Shown here in pieces: positions 1-9,092 of a DNA stretch of 64,000 nt. Made by a program: the position numbers and the translations under genes. A model generated the notes under the pieces. The model was not told the origin of the DNA. It saw nothing but the letters and a program-made list of their open reading frames with translations, and did not search any database. The number at the start of each line of letters is the position of its first letter. Positions within the stretch are counted from its first letter, which is position 1. The stretch is from the NCBI RefSeq assembly GCF_003713065.1, contig NZ_CP033433.1, positions 248,001-312,000 on the forward strand, given 5' to 3'. The DNA is from Cohnella candidum (lineage in GTDB: Bacteria > Bacillota > Bacilli > Paenibacillales > Paenibacillaceae).

Positions 1-2
1 AT

Positions 3-1295
3 ATTCGCTCCAATCAGGAGTATTGGAATCCCGTTCGGCAAACACCGGTGCCGGAACTACAAAGCGTGAGCGTTCCTGAGTACAATCCGAATAAACCTAC
101 GGTAGCTGTCCTTTTGTCCAACCAGACGACGGAAGTGTTCGATTTTATGGTTCCTTATGAAATGTTTGCGATGACCGAGGCTTATAACGTTTATGCCGTT
201 GCCCCGGACAAAAACATCAAGACGCTCTCCGGCGGTTTGGATCTGATGCCCCATTATTCTTTTAACGAACTGGATCGATTGCTAGGCAAAAGTCCCGACC
301 TTATCGTGATTCCGGCTATGCCTATCGTGGACGAAGCCAAATATAAGCCTGTCCGGGAATGGATACGAAAACATTCGGATACGAAGCTGCTGAGCATTTG
401 CGCCGGAGCCCTGAATCTGGCCGATACGGGTTTGTTAAACGGGAAAGAAGCGACGACCGACTGGAAGAGCTTTGATTACGGGGATATCAAAAAATATCCT
501 GAAGTGAAGTGGAAAAGGGATTTGCGTTATGTCTCAGACGGCAACATCGTGTCTTCTGCAGCGATTACTTCAGGCATCGATGCCGTCCTCTATGTGATCT
601 CGCAGCAATTAGGCGAACCGATGGCGGACAAAATCGCGAAAGAGATGAATTACCCCTCTTATGGTTTCGTTAAAAATCCAAACATCGATCCTAATCGCGT
701 GGATGCATCCGAATTGATTTTTACGTTCAACCAAGCATTCCAATGGAACAAAAAAAGATCAGGGGCATTGTTGTACAAAGGGATGGATGACGGAGCGCTT
801 ACGACGATATTCGATACATACGCCACTTCCGGAACGACAAGGGTTTACACCGTATCGGACGACAAGCAGCCTATCGTGACGAAGTATCACCTCAACCTGG
901 TCACCCGTTATCAAACGTCGAATGCGCCGAAGCTCAATCGGCTGCTCGTTCCGGGAGTAGAAGCCGAGTCTTTAGCTGCGGAAGAAGTCAAGAAGTGGAA
1001 TGCAGGCGGTAGCAACGTCGTGCCTGAGTTTATTCACAGCGGCTCCGCGAACAGATTTATTTTTGACGCACCACTTGAGGATTTGGCGAAGCAGGAAGAC
1101 GTCCTAACCGCTAAATATGATGCCAAGCGAGTGGAGTACCGTGCTGCGGACCGTCTTAAATTCGAAGGTAAGCCTTTTTCCTATGAAGCATTCGGCATAC
1201 CGGTTTTGATTACTTTAGCAGCGTTGCTTACTGCTTACTTTATTGATCGGCGATTCATTCGCAAGGTGAGGAAAGGAGGCAACATCCCTTGTTAA
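3..1295 (+). CDS. DJ-1/PfpI family membrane-anchored protein (5' partial)
   Basis: The reading frame is open to the left edge, so the true start lies outside the window. A DJ-1/PfpI (class I glutamine amidotransferase-like) domain follows: a strand with VAVLLSNQTTEVFDF, a PDLIVIPAMP strand, and the nucleophile elbow LLSICAGA with its Cys. A second half of about 150 residues is looser and may be a decayed second DJ-1-like unit. A hydrophobic helix near the C-terminus (PVLITLAALLTAYFI) followed by RRFIRK predicts a membrane anchor. The substrate is unknown. Its end overlaps the start of the next membrane protein by 7 bases, so the two are probably co-transcribed. Confidence 0.8.
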   Translation: MRSNQEYWNPVRQTPVPELQSVSVPEYNPNKPTVAVLLSNQTTEVFDFMVPYEMFAMTEAYNVYAVAPDKNIKTLSGGLDLMPHYSFNELDRLLGKSPDLIVIPAMPIVDEAKYKPVREWIRKHSDTKLLSICAGALNLADTGLLNGKEATTDWKSFDYGDIKKYPEVKWKRDLRYVSDGNIVSSAAITSGIDAVLYVISQQLGEPMADKIAKEMNYPSYGFVKNPNIDPNRVDASELIFTFNQAFQWNKKRSGALLYKGMDDGALTTIFDTYATSGTTRVYTVSDDKQPIVTKYHLNLVTRYQTSNAPKLNRLLVPGVEAESLAAEEVKKWNAGGSNVVPEFIHSGSANRFIFDAPLEDLAKQEDVLTAKYDAKRVEYRAADRLKFEGKPFSYEAFGIPVLITLAALLTAYFIDRRFIRKVRKGGNIPC

Positions 1296-1729
1296 TCGAA
1301 GTACTTGTCGGATTATCGCTTGGATTGGTGACAATCTTACTCGCACGTAAAAATAAACGGGAAGGTTGGCTCTATTCCGCCGTCGTCATCTTACTCCCCC
1401 TCATATACGTAGCTTTCGCTCTCTTCGATGGGGACTTTAACGCGGCTGTGAATGAGTTGCTATTCGGAGCGCCCTTTATCATAGGAGGACTGGCGTGCCT
1501 GATTTTCCGAGTGAGGATGTCGTTTAAAATCATCGGAATCCTTTGGTTCGCGCATGGATTGTTCGATGTGGTGCATGATCAATTATTCCTCAATCCCGGC
1601 GTTCCGGAATGGTATCCGTTGTTTTGCGCCGCAGTAGATATTGTGATCGGAGCTTATTTAATCGGACTTCAACGTCCGAGAGAATCAAATAACAATTGTA
1701 ACTTATCAAAAAACCGTCCGATTCCTTGA
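1289..1729 (+). CDS. Small polytopic membrane protein
   Basis: A 146-residue protein of about five hydrophobic helices, starting at a TTG inside the end of the upstream DJ-1/PfpI gene. AAAGGAGG at about 1274-1281 sits 7 bases before the TTG and supports that start. The loop motif HGLFDVVHD resembles small DUF6010-type membrane proteins, but this is a by-eye impression. The overlap suggests translational coupling with the DJ-1 protein, and the pair may act together at the membrane. Function unknown. Confidence 0.75.
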   Translation: MLIEVLVGLSLGLVTILLARKNKREGWLYSAVVILLPLIYVAFALFDGDFNAAVNELLFGAPFIIGGLACLIFRVRMSFKIIGILWFAHGLFDVVHDQLFLNPGVPEWYPLFCAAVDIVIGAYLIGLQRPRESNNNCNLSKNRPIP

Positions 1730-1741
1730 ATCGGACGGTTT
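1711..1741. terminator. Bidirectional terminator hairpin
   Basis: Perfect 13-bp stem AAACCGTCCGATT / AATCGGACGGTTT around a 5-base loop, with an A-run before and T-rich sequence after. It lies between convergent genes and overlaps the last codons of the left one. Confidence 0.85.
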
Positions 1742-1755
1742 ATCGTCTTAAGGTA

Positions 1756-2430
1756 TTACTTCACAATGAACGGAACGGAGATATCTCCGGTCGTTCCATC
1801 TTTAGGCGTGAGCCAAGCTTCGAGGATGTAAGTCCCTTTCTCCAAACCCAATTCGCCGACGTTGATATCGTACGAGAGCGATTCGCCTTGCTTCAAGTTT
1901 TCTTCTCCCAGGACCTGGGCGAACGTAGCGAGGGAAGAGTAGAGGTACACCGTTTCCCCTTTGTCGTTCTTGATCGCGAAATCGTAACGCTGGGAGGACG
2001 TGAATTCGAATTTCAATGCGCGCTCGGTTTGGTTTTTCACCGAGTACGTATATTTGCCGTCCGAGGTTGCGGTCAAGCTCGGTTCCAAACGTCCCGCCCA
2101 AATGCCTGGCTGGGGAGCCGGATCGGTGAGCGAAATCGTTCGCGTGGAACCGTTCCATGCGATATCTTTGCCGAACGTTTTCGCCATGAGGTTGAGAGGC
2201 ACGTACGTTGTTGCGCGATACTGGAAGGCAGCCGGCACGTTTTCTTTGCCGTTCTGATACGTATTGGCCTTGTCGCCCGATACGATCGTTTCGCCGTTTA
2301 GCGTGATCGTGACCGGTTTCGTATTGATTTTGATCGTTTGCATGAAATCGCTTGCATATCCGACGCCCGCCGTCAAGACGCTTCCCAGCACCGCTCCGCC
2401 AGCCAACATCATCACCAGTCGTTTTTTCAT
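1756..2430 (-). CDS. Secreted protein with stalk domain and BsuPI-like domain
   Basis: The start is set at the ATG at 2430 because AAGGAGGT lies 6-7 bases upstream. A signal peptide (MKKRLVMMLAGG...VGYAS) is followed by a copper-amine-oxidase N-terminal-like stalk domain at about residues 30-100 (TITLNGE, YVPLNLMAKTFGKDIAW), and then a beta-sandwich like the BsuPI intracellular proteinase inhibitor fold (YTYSVKNQTERALKFEF, SYDINVGEL, LEAWLTP). Such proteins are exported and usually wall-associated in Paenibacillaceae. No catalytic residues are apparent. The role is unknown and could be binding or protease inhibition. Confidence 0.8.
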   Translation of the reverse strand: MKKRLVMMLAGGAVLGSVLTAGVGYASDFMQTIKINTKPVTITLNGETIVSGDKANTYQNGKENVPAAFQYRATTYVPLNLMAKTFGKDIAWNGSTRTISLTDPAPQPGIWAGRLEPSLTATSDGKYTYSVKNQTERALKFEFTSSQRYDFAIKNDKGETVYLYSSLATFAQVLGEENLKQGESLSYDINVGELGLEKGTYILEAWLTPKDGTTGDISVPFIVK

Positions 2431-2520
2431 CTTGAGGACCTCCTTGAAATGTTTACTATTTTTTCCCGCATTCAACCCCTCAGACGCGCCTGATCCGCGA
2501 AAAGGTTGCAGAGAATTTGT

Positions 2521-2550
2521 GGAAACATTTTCCGGCGGCGAACCGTCTAA
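2521..2550 (+). promoter_or_regulatory. ECF sigma-type promoter
   Basis: GGAAACATTTT at 2521 and CGTCTAA at 2544-2550 are separated by 17 bases after GAAAC. This matches the AAC ... CGTC pattern of ECF sigma factors of the SigW/SigM/SigX type. It ends about 35 bases before the lipoprotein start codon. Confidence 0.5.
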
Positions 2551-2584
2551 ATGTTAGACTACCTTTGGCGATCAAGGGGGCCTT

Positions 2585-3022
2585 ATGATGAAGTTGATGC
2601 TTAAGCCAGCGTGGCTCTGTCTCGCTTTCCTGTTCCTAATCGGATTAACCGCGTGCAGGGATAATGACAAGCCGACGCCTGTGGATCTGAACCCCATCAC
2701 GCTCGCGCAAGCGTATCCAGGCGATATCCTGAAAACCGACAGGATCGAGCTGCTCGACGGCTCAACGGGGGAAACGAGAACGGTTGAGGATCCGGCAGCG
2801 ATACGCGAGTGGCTCACAGCGATCAAAAACATCAGGCTCATTCCAGACGACAATCAGGAAGGAAGAGCCGGTTATCGTTTCGGCATCCAATTGTTTCAAG
2901 GGGAGGAGCTGAAGCTCGGCTTCATCCCGAACTCCGTTCAGAATGTCTATTATGAGTCGAATGAAGAATTGGAGACGAAGGTTCAAGCATTTTTCGAGAC
3001 GCAATTCGGCAGGAAGTTTTAG
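2585..3022 (+). CDS. Hypothetical lipoprotein
   Basis: A 145-residue protein with a type II signal sequence: a hydrophobic stretch ending in the lipobox LTAC at about residues 22-25, then a charged linker (RDNDKPTP). The remainder is a compact alpha/beta domain without a recognised motif. AAGGGGG precedes the start by about 5 bases; ATGATG offers two adjacent starts. The ECF-like promoter just upstream suggests induction by envelope stress. Function unknown. Confidence 0.8.
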   Translation: MMKLMLKPAWLCLAFLFLIGLTACRDNDKPTPVDLNPITLAQAYPGDILKTDRIELLDGSTGETRTVEDPAAIREWLTAIKNIRLIPDDNQEGRAGYRFGIQLFQGEELKLGFIPNSVQNVYYESNEELETKVQAFFETQFGRKF

Positions 3023-3176
3023 TGACACCCAGTATGGCTAATTCGGCGCTCGTCTAGCAACCTAGCAATTGCCACAAACTGTTCACATTTTATTAAGCTG
3101 GGATTTAGAAACGGGTGGTAAGGTATAGCCATACCCGAGTTAGAAGCTCGATTCACTCCAATCAGAGGTGATCGAT

Positions 3177-3419
3177 ATGGAAACCAACGTTAAAAAAGTA
3201 GTCATCGATTTCCACGACCAGCACGTCCCGGTTTATTGCCAAGACGACCGGCGAGGGACGATCGAAACGCTCAAAGCCGTTTTGGAGAAGAAGCTCGTAT
3301 CCGGCAGGCAGCTCGTCCGGAGATTCCTGAGCCATCTCGACAGCGTCGAGATCGAAGGATCGGAAGCGATTCTGTACTCCAAACGCGAACGGGGCACGCT
3401 GGCTCTCTCGCTGTACTAA
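3177..3419 (+). CDS. Hypothetical small protein
   Basis: An 80-residue soluble protein (METNVKKVVIDFHDQHVPVY...). The ATG at 3177 is chosen because AGAGGTG at 3164-3170 lies 6 bases before it; the GTG at 3168 overlaps that ribosome site. No family is recognised. It is followed at once by a strong terminator, so it forms a single-gene unit. The 3023-3176 gap upstream holds only an AT-rich promoter-like stretch. Confidence 0.65.
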   Translation: METNVKKVVIDFHDQHVPVYCQDDRRGTIETLKAVLEKKLVSGRQLVRRFLSHLDSVEIEGSEAILYSKRERGTLALSLY

Positions 3420-3440
3420 AAACCGATTGCGAACATAGAA

Positions 3441-3475
3441 GCTCCCGCTATCCCCTAGGATGGCGGGAGTTTTCC
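3441..3475 (+). terminator. Rho-independent terminator
   Basis: Stem CTCCCGC (3442-3448) / GCGGGAG (3463-3469) followed by TTTTCCTGTTTTT. Confidence 0.8.
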
Positions 3476-3587
3476 TGTTTTTCCTGGATGTTTCCTTGAA
3501 AACGCTATTTATTTCTACCCATCCAGGCGTTAAGATAAGGCTCATCCGAGGAAGATCGATCGGCCGACGGCCGGGAGGGACGGAACC

Positions 3588-5336
3588 ATGAAGCATACGA
3601 CGCGCCTCAAAGCCTACATGCCGTTCACATATAAAATGATGATCCCCTATCTGCTGCTCGTGCTGCTAACCGACATTTCGGTCGGCTATCTTTCGTACAC
3701 GATGCTGATCGACTCCAGGACCGAGATGGCGGAGACGAACATCCGGACCGCCATGGAGCAAACCCGGAATAACGTCAAATACCAGATGGACGAAATTCAG
3801 CGGATGTCCGACACGCTTTTCGGAAGCGTTCCTTTTCAACGTGCGCTTCAGAGAAGAGGGGAGCCGCTGCAAATTTACCTCACGATGCTGGACGAAATCG
3901 TGCCGCAAATCCAGGCTCCGCTGCAGCTGTTCGGCAACAAAATCCGGCTGATCCTGTATACCATGAACCCGGATCTCAACGAAGTTCCTGGCGAAGACCT
4001 CAATCAGCCGATCACGAAAAGCGATTATTATATCCTCCCCTTCGATACCATTCGCGACGCCGGCTGGTTCCGGTCTTTTACCTCCCAGAATCGGGATAAC
4101 GTATGGGTTCCGCTCGATACCGACCGCGAGTTGCAGAACATTTCGCAAATCCGCAAGCTCGTTTCCTTCAACGACTATACGACGACGATCGGTTATCTCA
4201 GAATCACGGCGAACCTTGAGGACCTGCTCGGCAATTTCGATACGTTCCCCGTCGAGGAAGGCATCTCCCTGCGGCTGATCGACCGGACGACCGGCGAAAG
4301 CCTTTACCAACGAGGACAAGCCGCCTTGCAGGCGCAAGACCAAGACGTGCTGAAGCTGACCGAAGACATTCCCGGTTCCAGCTTCACGATCGAAACTTTC
4401 GTGCCGCCATCTTACCTGACGAAGGACGCCAGCAAACTGCAAATGGCCATCAGCGCCGTATGCGCGGCCAGCTTCCTCGTCATGGCGATGATCGGGCTCG
4501 TGGTCGCCCGCCTGTCCGGCCGCAAAATGTCCCGTATCGTCGGACTCGTCCGCTCCTTCGAAGAAGGCAACTTCCGCAAACGGATCCATTTCTCCGGCAA
4601 CGATGAATTCGTCCATATCGCCGACGCCTTCAACGTAATGGCTACGAACATCCAGGAATTGATCGACAGCGTCTACGTGCAGGGAATCCAGAAGAAGCAA
4701 GCGGAGCTCGAAGCGCTGCAGGCGCAGATCAATCCGCATTTTCTGTACAACACGCTGTCCGCGGTCAGCAGCCTGGCCAATCTCGGAGAGACGGACAAGG
4801 TCACGGGAATGGTGCGGGGATTGTCCAAGTTCTACCGGCTGACCTTGAACCAAGGCCAGGTTTACATTCCGCTTGCGAAAGAGCTGGAGCAGGTGGAGAC
4901 GTACCTCGATATCCAGCGGGTGAAATACGCGGACCGGTTTACCGTTTCGTTCGACGTGGAAGAGAGCATTTTGGGTGACCGCGTGATCAAGCTGATCCTG
5001 CAGCCGTTCGTGGAGAACATTTTCAAGCATGCCTGGTTCGAGGACACGATCGCCATCCGCATCGTCGGCCGGAAGCTCGGGGACCGGATCGAGCTGAAGG
5101 TGATCGACAACGGAATCGGCATGAAGCCGGAAACGGTGAGGGGCCTGCTCGACGGACCGAGCCTATCGGGAGGTTACGGCCTGAAAAACGTGGACGAGCG
5201 GATCAAACTCCGATACGGCCCCGGTTACGGCATCGAAATCGCGAGCGTGTACGGCGGCGGTACCTCGGTTCGAATTCTGCTGCCGGCTGAGGACGTTCCC
5301 GAGCTGCGCGACGCCGAGCAAGCGCAAGGAGCGTAG
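3588..5336 (+). CDS. YesM-type sensor histidine kinase
   Basis: 582 residues. A membrane helix at about 18-38, an extracytoplasmic sensor region to about 283, a second helix at 285-308, a HAMP linker at about 309-360, the His_kinase domain with INPHFLYNTL (phosphorylated His384), then an HATPase_c domain (VIDNGIGM, GGYGLKNVDERI). This is the architecture of the YesM/LytS-like kinases that pair with AraC-type regulators and control sugar ABC systems in Paenibacillus. It is followed after 144 bases by its cognate regulator and then by permease and beta-galactosidase genes, so it probably senses a galactoside or a sugar-loaded binding protein. The ligand is inferred only from context. Confidence 0.93.
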   Translation: MKHTTRLKAYMPFTYKMMIPYLLLVLLTDISVGYLSYTMLIDSRTEMAETNIRTAMEQTRNNVKYQMDEIQRMSDTLFGSVPFQRALQRRGEPLQIYLTMLDEIVPQIQAPLQLFGNKIRLILYTMNPDLNEVPGEDLNQPITKSDYYILPFDTIRDAGWFRSFTSQNRDNVWVPLDTDRELQNISQIRKLVSFNDYTTTIGYLRITANLEDLLGNFDTFPVEEGISLRLIDRTTGESLYQRGQAALQAQDQDVLKLTEDIPGSSFTIETFVPPSYLTKDASKLQMAISAVCAASFLVMAMIGLVVARLSGRKMSRIVGLVRSFEEGNFRKRIHFSGNDEFVHIADAFNVMATNIQELIDSVYVQGIQKKQAELEALQAQINPHFLYNTLSAVSSLANLGETDKVTGMVRGLSKFYRLTLNQGQVYIPLAKELEQVETYLDIQRVKYADRFTVSFDVEESILGDRVIKLILQPFVENIFKHAWFEDTIAIRIVGRKLGDRIELKVIDNGIGMKPETVRGLLDGPSLSGGYGLKNVDERIKLRYGPGYGIEIASVYGGGTSVRILLPAEDVPELRDAEQAQGA

Positions 5337-5446
5337 CGTTAACCGGAATCATTGTTTTCGTATGCATTATCATTGTTCAGCGCCATGTTAAGGCTTCTTA
5401 GGTTGCGCTATGCTCAAGGTGACCGCCCAGGCCAATATGAATGAAA

Positions 5447-5463
5447 CGTTCCGAATCGGAACG
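5447..5463. promoter_or_regulatory. Inverted repeat before the response regulator
   Basis: CGTTCCGA / TCGGAACG with a 1-base centre, immediately upstream of the GGGAGG ribosome site of the regulator gene. It could be an operator or a hairpin limiting translation; the choice is open. Confidence 0.4.
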
Positions 5464-5480
5464 ACCCGGGAGGAACCGCC

Positions 5481-7052
5481 ATGAAAATGAATATTCTGCT
5501 TGTCGACGACGAAGCCGTAGACCTGGAATGGCTGCGGCGAAGGGTGCTCGGCAGCGCATTGGATCTCCATATCGCCGGAACGGCGAACAACGGTTTCGCG
5601 GCTTTGAAAATCCTCGAGCAGGAGCCGGTGGACCTGATCCTCTCCGATATCCGGATGCCGATCATGTCGGGAACGGATTTCGCCCGCAGGGCCAAGGAAA
5701 TCCATCCGAACGTGAAAATCGTCTTCATCAGCGGGCACGAGGATTTCGGCTACGCGCGGGAAGCGATCGAAATCAACGCGCACGGCTATTTGCTGAAGCC
5801 CGTCGGAGACGAGGAGCTGCACGGCATGCTGTCGTCGGTGTTCGCGAAGGTGGAGCAGGAGCGGGAGCGGAACCGCTCGGTCTCCGAAGCCTTATCGCTC
5901 GTCGGGGAAGAGCTGCTGCTGCGCTGGTTCCACGACGTCGACCCCGGCCAAGTCGAGTCGCACATCCGCAGCTTCCTGGAGCCGCTGCTCCGCGGCGGCA
6001 CGGCCGCGGCCATCGTGGAAATCGACGATCTGGAGCGCGCAGCCCGGAACGGATCGGAAACGGACAAGCGGGCGATCACCGCCCAAGCCGCACATTTGCT
6101 CAAGGAATTCGCGGAGCACTGGCCGCTCGGCCGGCTGCTCGTCAGCCACAACGCACGGTTCGTCGTGCTGGCGACCGAGCCGGAGGACCGGTTCACGCTG
6201 CTGCTCGAAGGACTGCTCGACGAAATCCGGGGGAAGCTGCCGATTACCGTGACGATCGGGATCGGCCAATACGCGCGGGACATGGAGCGGCTGCACGAAT
6301 CGTTCCGGCAGGCCCAAGCGGCGCTCAGCGCCAAGTGGCTGCTCGGCAAAAACCGGCTGATCAAGGACTCGTCCGAATCCGAGCCGAGAGGCGTCTCCTC
6401 TTCCAGTCTGGACGAAGCGGTCGACCGTATGCTTCAGGGCATCCTGGAATACGACCTCGTCGCGATCGACGACAGCTTGATGGAACTGTTCGGCCGCAGC
6501 GAGCTGGCATTGCGCAAAAACGACGTCTACGATCTCATTATCCGCATCACGTCCAAGCTCCACGCGGATTTGCAGAAGATGAACGAAAATCTGTACGAAC
6601 TGCTTCAGTGGGAATCGCATCAGCCTATGTTGCTTTTCCAGTTCGAGACGGTCCAGGACGTCATTTCCTGGCTCAGGAGGCGTTTTTTCGAGCTGTCGGA
6701 ACTGCTGTATTCCAAAAAGCAGAAGCAAAAACGCAAGATCATCGACGAAATCATCCGGTACGTCGAGGAGAAGCTCGAGCAGAAAGTCACCCTGAAGGAA
6801 GTGGCGGCCCATTTCGCCTTCACGCCGAATTATCTCGGCCACCTGTTCCACGAGGAGACGGGCCTCCATTTCAGCGACTTCATGCAGGAGAAGCGGATGG
6901 ACCGCGTGCGCGCGCTGCTTGGGGACCCGACTCTCAAAGTCTATGAGATCGCCGAGAGGGTCGGCTACAAGAACATCATCTATTTCAACCGCCAGTTCAA
7001 GCAGTTCACGGGCATGACGCCCGGCGAATACCGCAAGAAACACCGGATTTAA
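5481..7052 (+). CDS. YesN-type response regulator with AraC HTH output
   Basis: 523 residues. The receiver domain is at 1-120 with acidic DD at 9-10, phospho-acceptor Asp56 (LILSDIRMP) and a KP motif. A middle region of about 290 residues has no known motif and resembles the long linker of YesN proteins. The C-terminal AraC/XylS pair of HTH motifs occupies about 420-520 (VTLKEVAAHFAFTPNYLGHLF, LKVYEIAERVGYKNIIYFNRQF). It acts in the cytoplasm on DNA and probably activates the downstream ABC operon, whose promoter has a good -10 but no clear -35. The ATG follows GGGAGGAACCGCC. Confidence 0.93.
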   Translation: MKMNILLVDDEAVDLEWLRRRVLGSALDLHIAGTANNGFAALKILEQEPVDLILSDIRMPIMSGTDFARRAKEIHPNVKIVFISGHEDFGYAREAIEINAHGYLLKPVGDEELHGMLSSVFAKVEQERERNRSVSEALSLVGEELLLRWFHDVDPGQVESHIRSFLEPLLRGGTAAAIVEIDDLERAARNGSETDKRAITAQAAHLLKEFAEHWPLGRLLVSHNARFVVLATEPEDRFTLLLEGLLDEIRGKLPITVTIGIGQYARDMERLHESFRQAQAALSAKWLLGKNRLIKDSSESEPRGVSSSSLDEAVDRMLQGILEYDLVAIDDSLMELFGRSELALRKNDVYDLIIRITSKLHADLQKMNENLYELLQWESHQPMLLFQFETVQDVISWLRRRFFELSELLYSKKQKQKRKIIDEIIRYVEEKLEQKVTLKEVAAHFAFTPNYLGHLFHEETGLHFSDFMQEKRMDRVRALLGDPTLKVYEIAERVGYKNIIYFNRQFKQFTGMTPGEYRKKHRI

Positions 7053-7070
7053 AGGCTTGGACCCTCGTAG

Positions 7071-7100
7071 CGGCCCGGATCCTCTGGCGATCCCGGGCCG
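7071..7100 (+). terminator. Possible terminator hairpin
   Basis: CGGCCCGGATC / GATCCCGGGCCG with one bulged base, 19 bases after the regulator stop. It lacks a T-run, so it may only partially terminate. Confidence 0.4.
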
Positions 7101-7172
7101 TTCGTCATGAATCGGTGAATTTGTATAGGTTTTAGTTGCTCAGCTATCTCTTATTGAGGCGCTTCGTCCTTA

Positions 7173-7178
7173 TATAAT
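7173..7178 (+). promoter_or_regulatory. -10 element of the sugar ABC operon
   Basis: Perfect TATAAT 31 bases before the permease start. No acceptable -35 hexamer lies 16-18 bases upstream, which fits an activator-dependent promoter served by the YesN-type regulator. Confidence 0.55.
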
Positions 7179-7208
7179 GGCACCAGAGACAACGAGAGGA
7201 GTGCAGAC

Positions 7209-8129
7209 ATGAACGGACAGGGTTTCTGGGGAGACGTCCGCAAATATCGAACCTTATTGCTGATGCTGACGCCGGCCGTCCTTTTTTTCATCCTGTTCGC
7301 TTACGTGCCGATGGCGGGCATCGTGCTGGCCTTCAAGCAGTTTAACTACGACGGCGGCATCTTCGGAAGTCCCTGGAACGGGTTCGACAACTTCCGGTTT
7401 TTCTTCGACTCGGGCAACGCCTGGATGGTGACGAGGAACACGGCGCTGTACAACATCGCGTTTATCCTGGTGAACAACCTGCTGCAAATTTTCGCCGCGA
7501 TCCTGCTGTTCGAAGTGGCGGGGAAGTGGTTCCGCAAAATCACGCAGACGGTATTGTTCCTGCCTTACTTCATCTCTTGGGTCGTCGTCGGCGCCATTGC
7601 GTACAACCTGTTCAACTACGACGTGGGCACGGTGAACGCGGTATTGAAAGCGGTCGGCATGGAGCCGATCGACATCTATAATACGGCTGCCTACTGGCCG
7701 GTCATTCTCGTAGCGGTGGCGGCTTGGAAAACGCTCGGCTACGGAACCGTAATGTACTTGGCCGCCATCACGAGCATCGATACCGAGATGTACGAGGCGG
7801 CCGAAATCGACGGCGCCAACGTGTTTCAACGGATCATGAGGATCACGGTGCCCAACCTGTTCCCGACCGTCATCATTTTGTTCTTGCTGGCCGTCGGCAA
7901 CATTTTCCGCGGGGATTTCGGGATGTACTACAACATGGTGGGCAACAACGGCTTGCTGTTCTCCTCCACCGACGTCATCGATACCTTCGTGTTCCGTTCG
8001 CTGACGACGTCGAATGAAATCGGCATGTCCGCGGCCGCCGGCTTCTACCAATCGGTGCTCGGCTTCGCGACGATCATGCTGGCGAACTACGCCGTGCGCA
8101 AATACGACAAAGAACGCGCGTTGTTCTAG
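7209..8129 (+). CDS. Sugar ABC transporter permease, LplB family
   Basis: 306 residues with six predicted membrane helices and the binding-protein-dependent permease signature (EAAEIDGANVFQRIMRITVP), where EAA...G contacts the ATPase. N-terminal MLTPAVLFFILFAYVPMAGIVLAF is typical of the LplB/YtcP-partner group. AGAGGAG lies 7 bases before the ATG. It forms the membrane channel with the next gene. No ATPase gene is present in the locus, so a shared MsmX-type ATPase is expected, as is established for this family in Bacilli. The likely cargo, from the GH42 gene, is a galacto-oligosaccharide. Confidence 0.93.
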   Translation: MNGQGFWGDVRKYRTLLLMLTPAVLFFILFAYVPMAGIVLAFKQFNYDGGIFGSPWNGFDNFRFFFDSGNAWMVTRNTALYNIAFILVNNLLQIFAAILLFEVAGKWFRKITQTVLFLPYFISWVVVGAIAYNLFNYDVGTVNAVLKAVGMEPIDIYNTAAYWPVILVAVAAWKTLGYGTVMYLAAITSIDTEMYEAAEIDGANVFQRIMRITVPNLFPTVIILFLLAVGNIFRGDFGMYYNMVGNNGLLFSSTDVIDTFVFRSLTTSNEIGMSAAAGFYQSVLGFATIMLANYAVRKYDKERALF

Positions 8130-8144
8130 GAGGGAGGAATCGCC

Positions 8145-9023
8145 ATGAAAACAGATCGCCTGCTGCTTGCCGGAATCGGCTATACCGCGCTTACCGTACT
8201 CGCGGTGTTCTGCCTCTTTCCTTTCATTCTCGTCGTTTCCTCCTCTTTGACGCAGGAAAGCACGATCATCGAGAACGGCTACCAGCTGTTCCCGAGCGCT
8301 TTCTCGACGGAAGCTTACCGCCTTCTGTTCGACTATCCTGCCCAGATGCTCAAAGCTTACGGCATCACGATCGGCGTGACGGCGATCGGCACGGTCGCCG
8401 GCTTGTTCCTGACCGCGATGACGGCTTATGTGCTGGCCCGAAAAGATTTCAAATGGCGAGGGAAATTCTCGTTCTTCTTCTTCTTCACGACGCTGTTCAG
8501 CGGGGGCCTCGTGCCCTGGTACCTGTTGATCGTGAACTACCTTCACTTAAAGGACACTTTCGTCGTGCTGATCCTTCCTATGCTGCTCAACGTGTTCTAC
8601 ATGATCGTCATGAAATCGTTCATGAGCGGCATTCCCGAAGCGATCACGGAATCGGCGAAAATCGACGGAGCGGGCGACTTCCTCATTTTCCGCCGTTTGA
8701 TTCTCCCGCTGTCGAAGCCGGCGCTCGCGACGATCGGACTGTTCATCGCCTTGGGCTATTGGAACGACTGGTACAACGCGCTGCTCTTCGTGCAGAAGGA
8801 CGATTTGATGCCGCTGCAATATTATCTCTACCGGATGCTCGGCAACATGGACGGCATGCGCAAGGCGATGATGCAATCCGGAGCGGTCGTGAACATGGAC
8901 CTGCCTACCGAAAGCCTGAAAATGGCGATGACCATCGTGGCGACGGGGCCCATCATGCTGGCTTACCCGTTCATCCAGCGGTATTTCGTGCGCGGACTCA
9001 CGATCGGCTCCGTCAAAGGATGA
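8145..9023 (+). CDS. Carbohydrate ABC transporter permease, YtcP/LplC family
   Basis: 292 residues with six membrane helices. The EAA loop reads ITESAKIDGAGDFLIFRRLILP, and it ends with the usual FIQRYFVRGLTIGSVKG tail of the family. It starts 15 bases after the first permease with AGGAGGGAGG as its ribosome site, so the two are co-translated partners of one heterodimeric channel. A small CAGGGA / TCCCTG hairpin at 9027-9043 after the stop could stabilise the upstream mRNA or reduce read-through before the binding-protein gene. Confidence 0.93.
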   Translation: MKTDRLLLAGIGYTALTVLAVFCLFPFILVVSSSLTQESTIIENGYQLFPSAFSTEAYRLLFDYPAQMLKAYGITIGVTAIGTVAGLFLTAMTAYVLARKDFKWRGKFSFFFFFTTLFSGGLVPWYLLIVNYLHLKDTFVVLILPMLLNVFYMIVMKSFMSGIPEAITESAKIDGAGDFLIFRRLILPLSKPALATIGLFIALGYWNDWYNALLFVQKDDLMPLQYYLYRMLGNMDGMRKAMMQSGAVVNMDLPTESLKMAMTIVATGPIMLAYPFIQRYFVRGLTIGSVKG

Positions 9024-9092
9024 CCTCAGGGAAACCCTCCCTGGTTATCGATAAGAAAAAACATCCTACTCTATTTAGGGGGAACCGCAATC

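Noticed and set aside
3666..5030. 454-codon minus-strand frame
   Set aside because: Shadow of the histidine kinase gene; no domain and no ribosome site.
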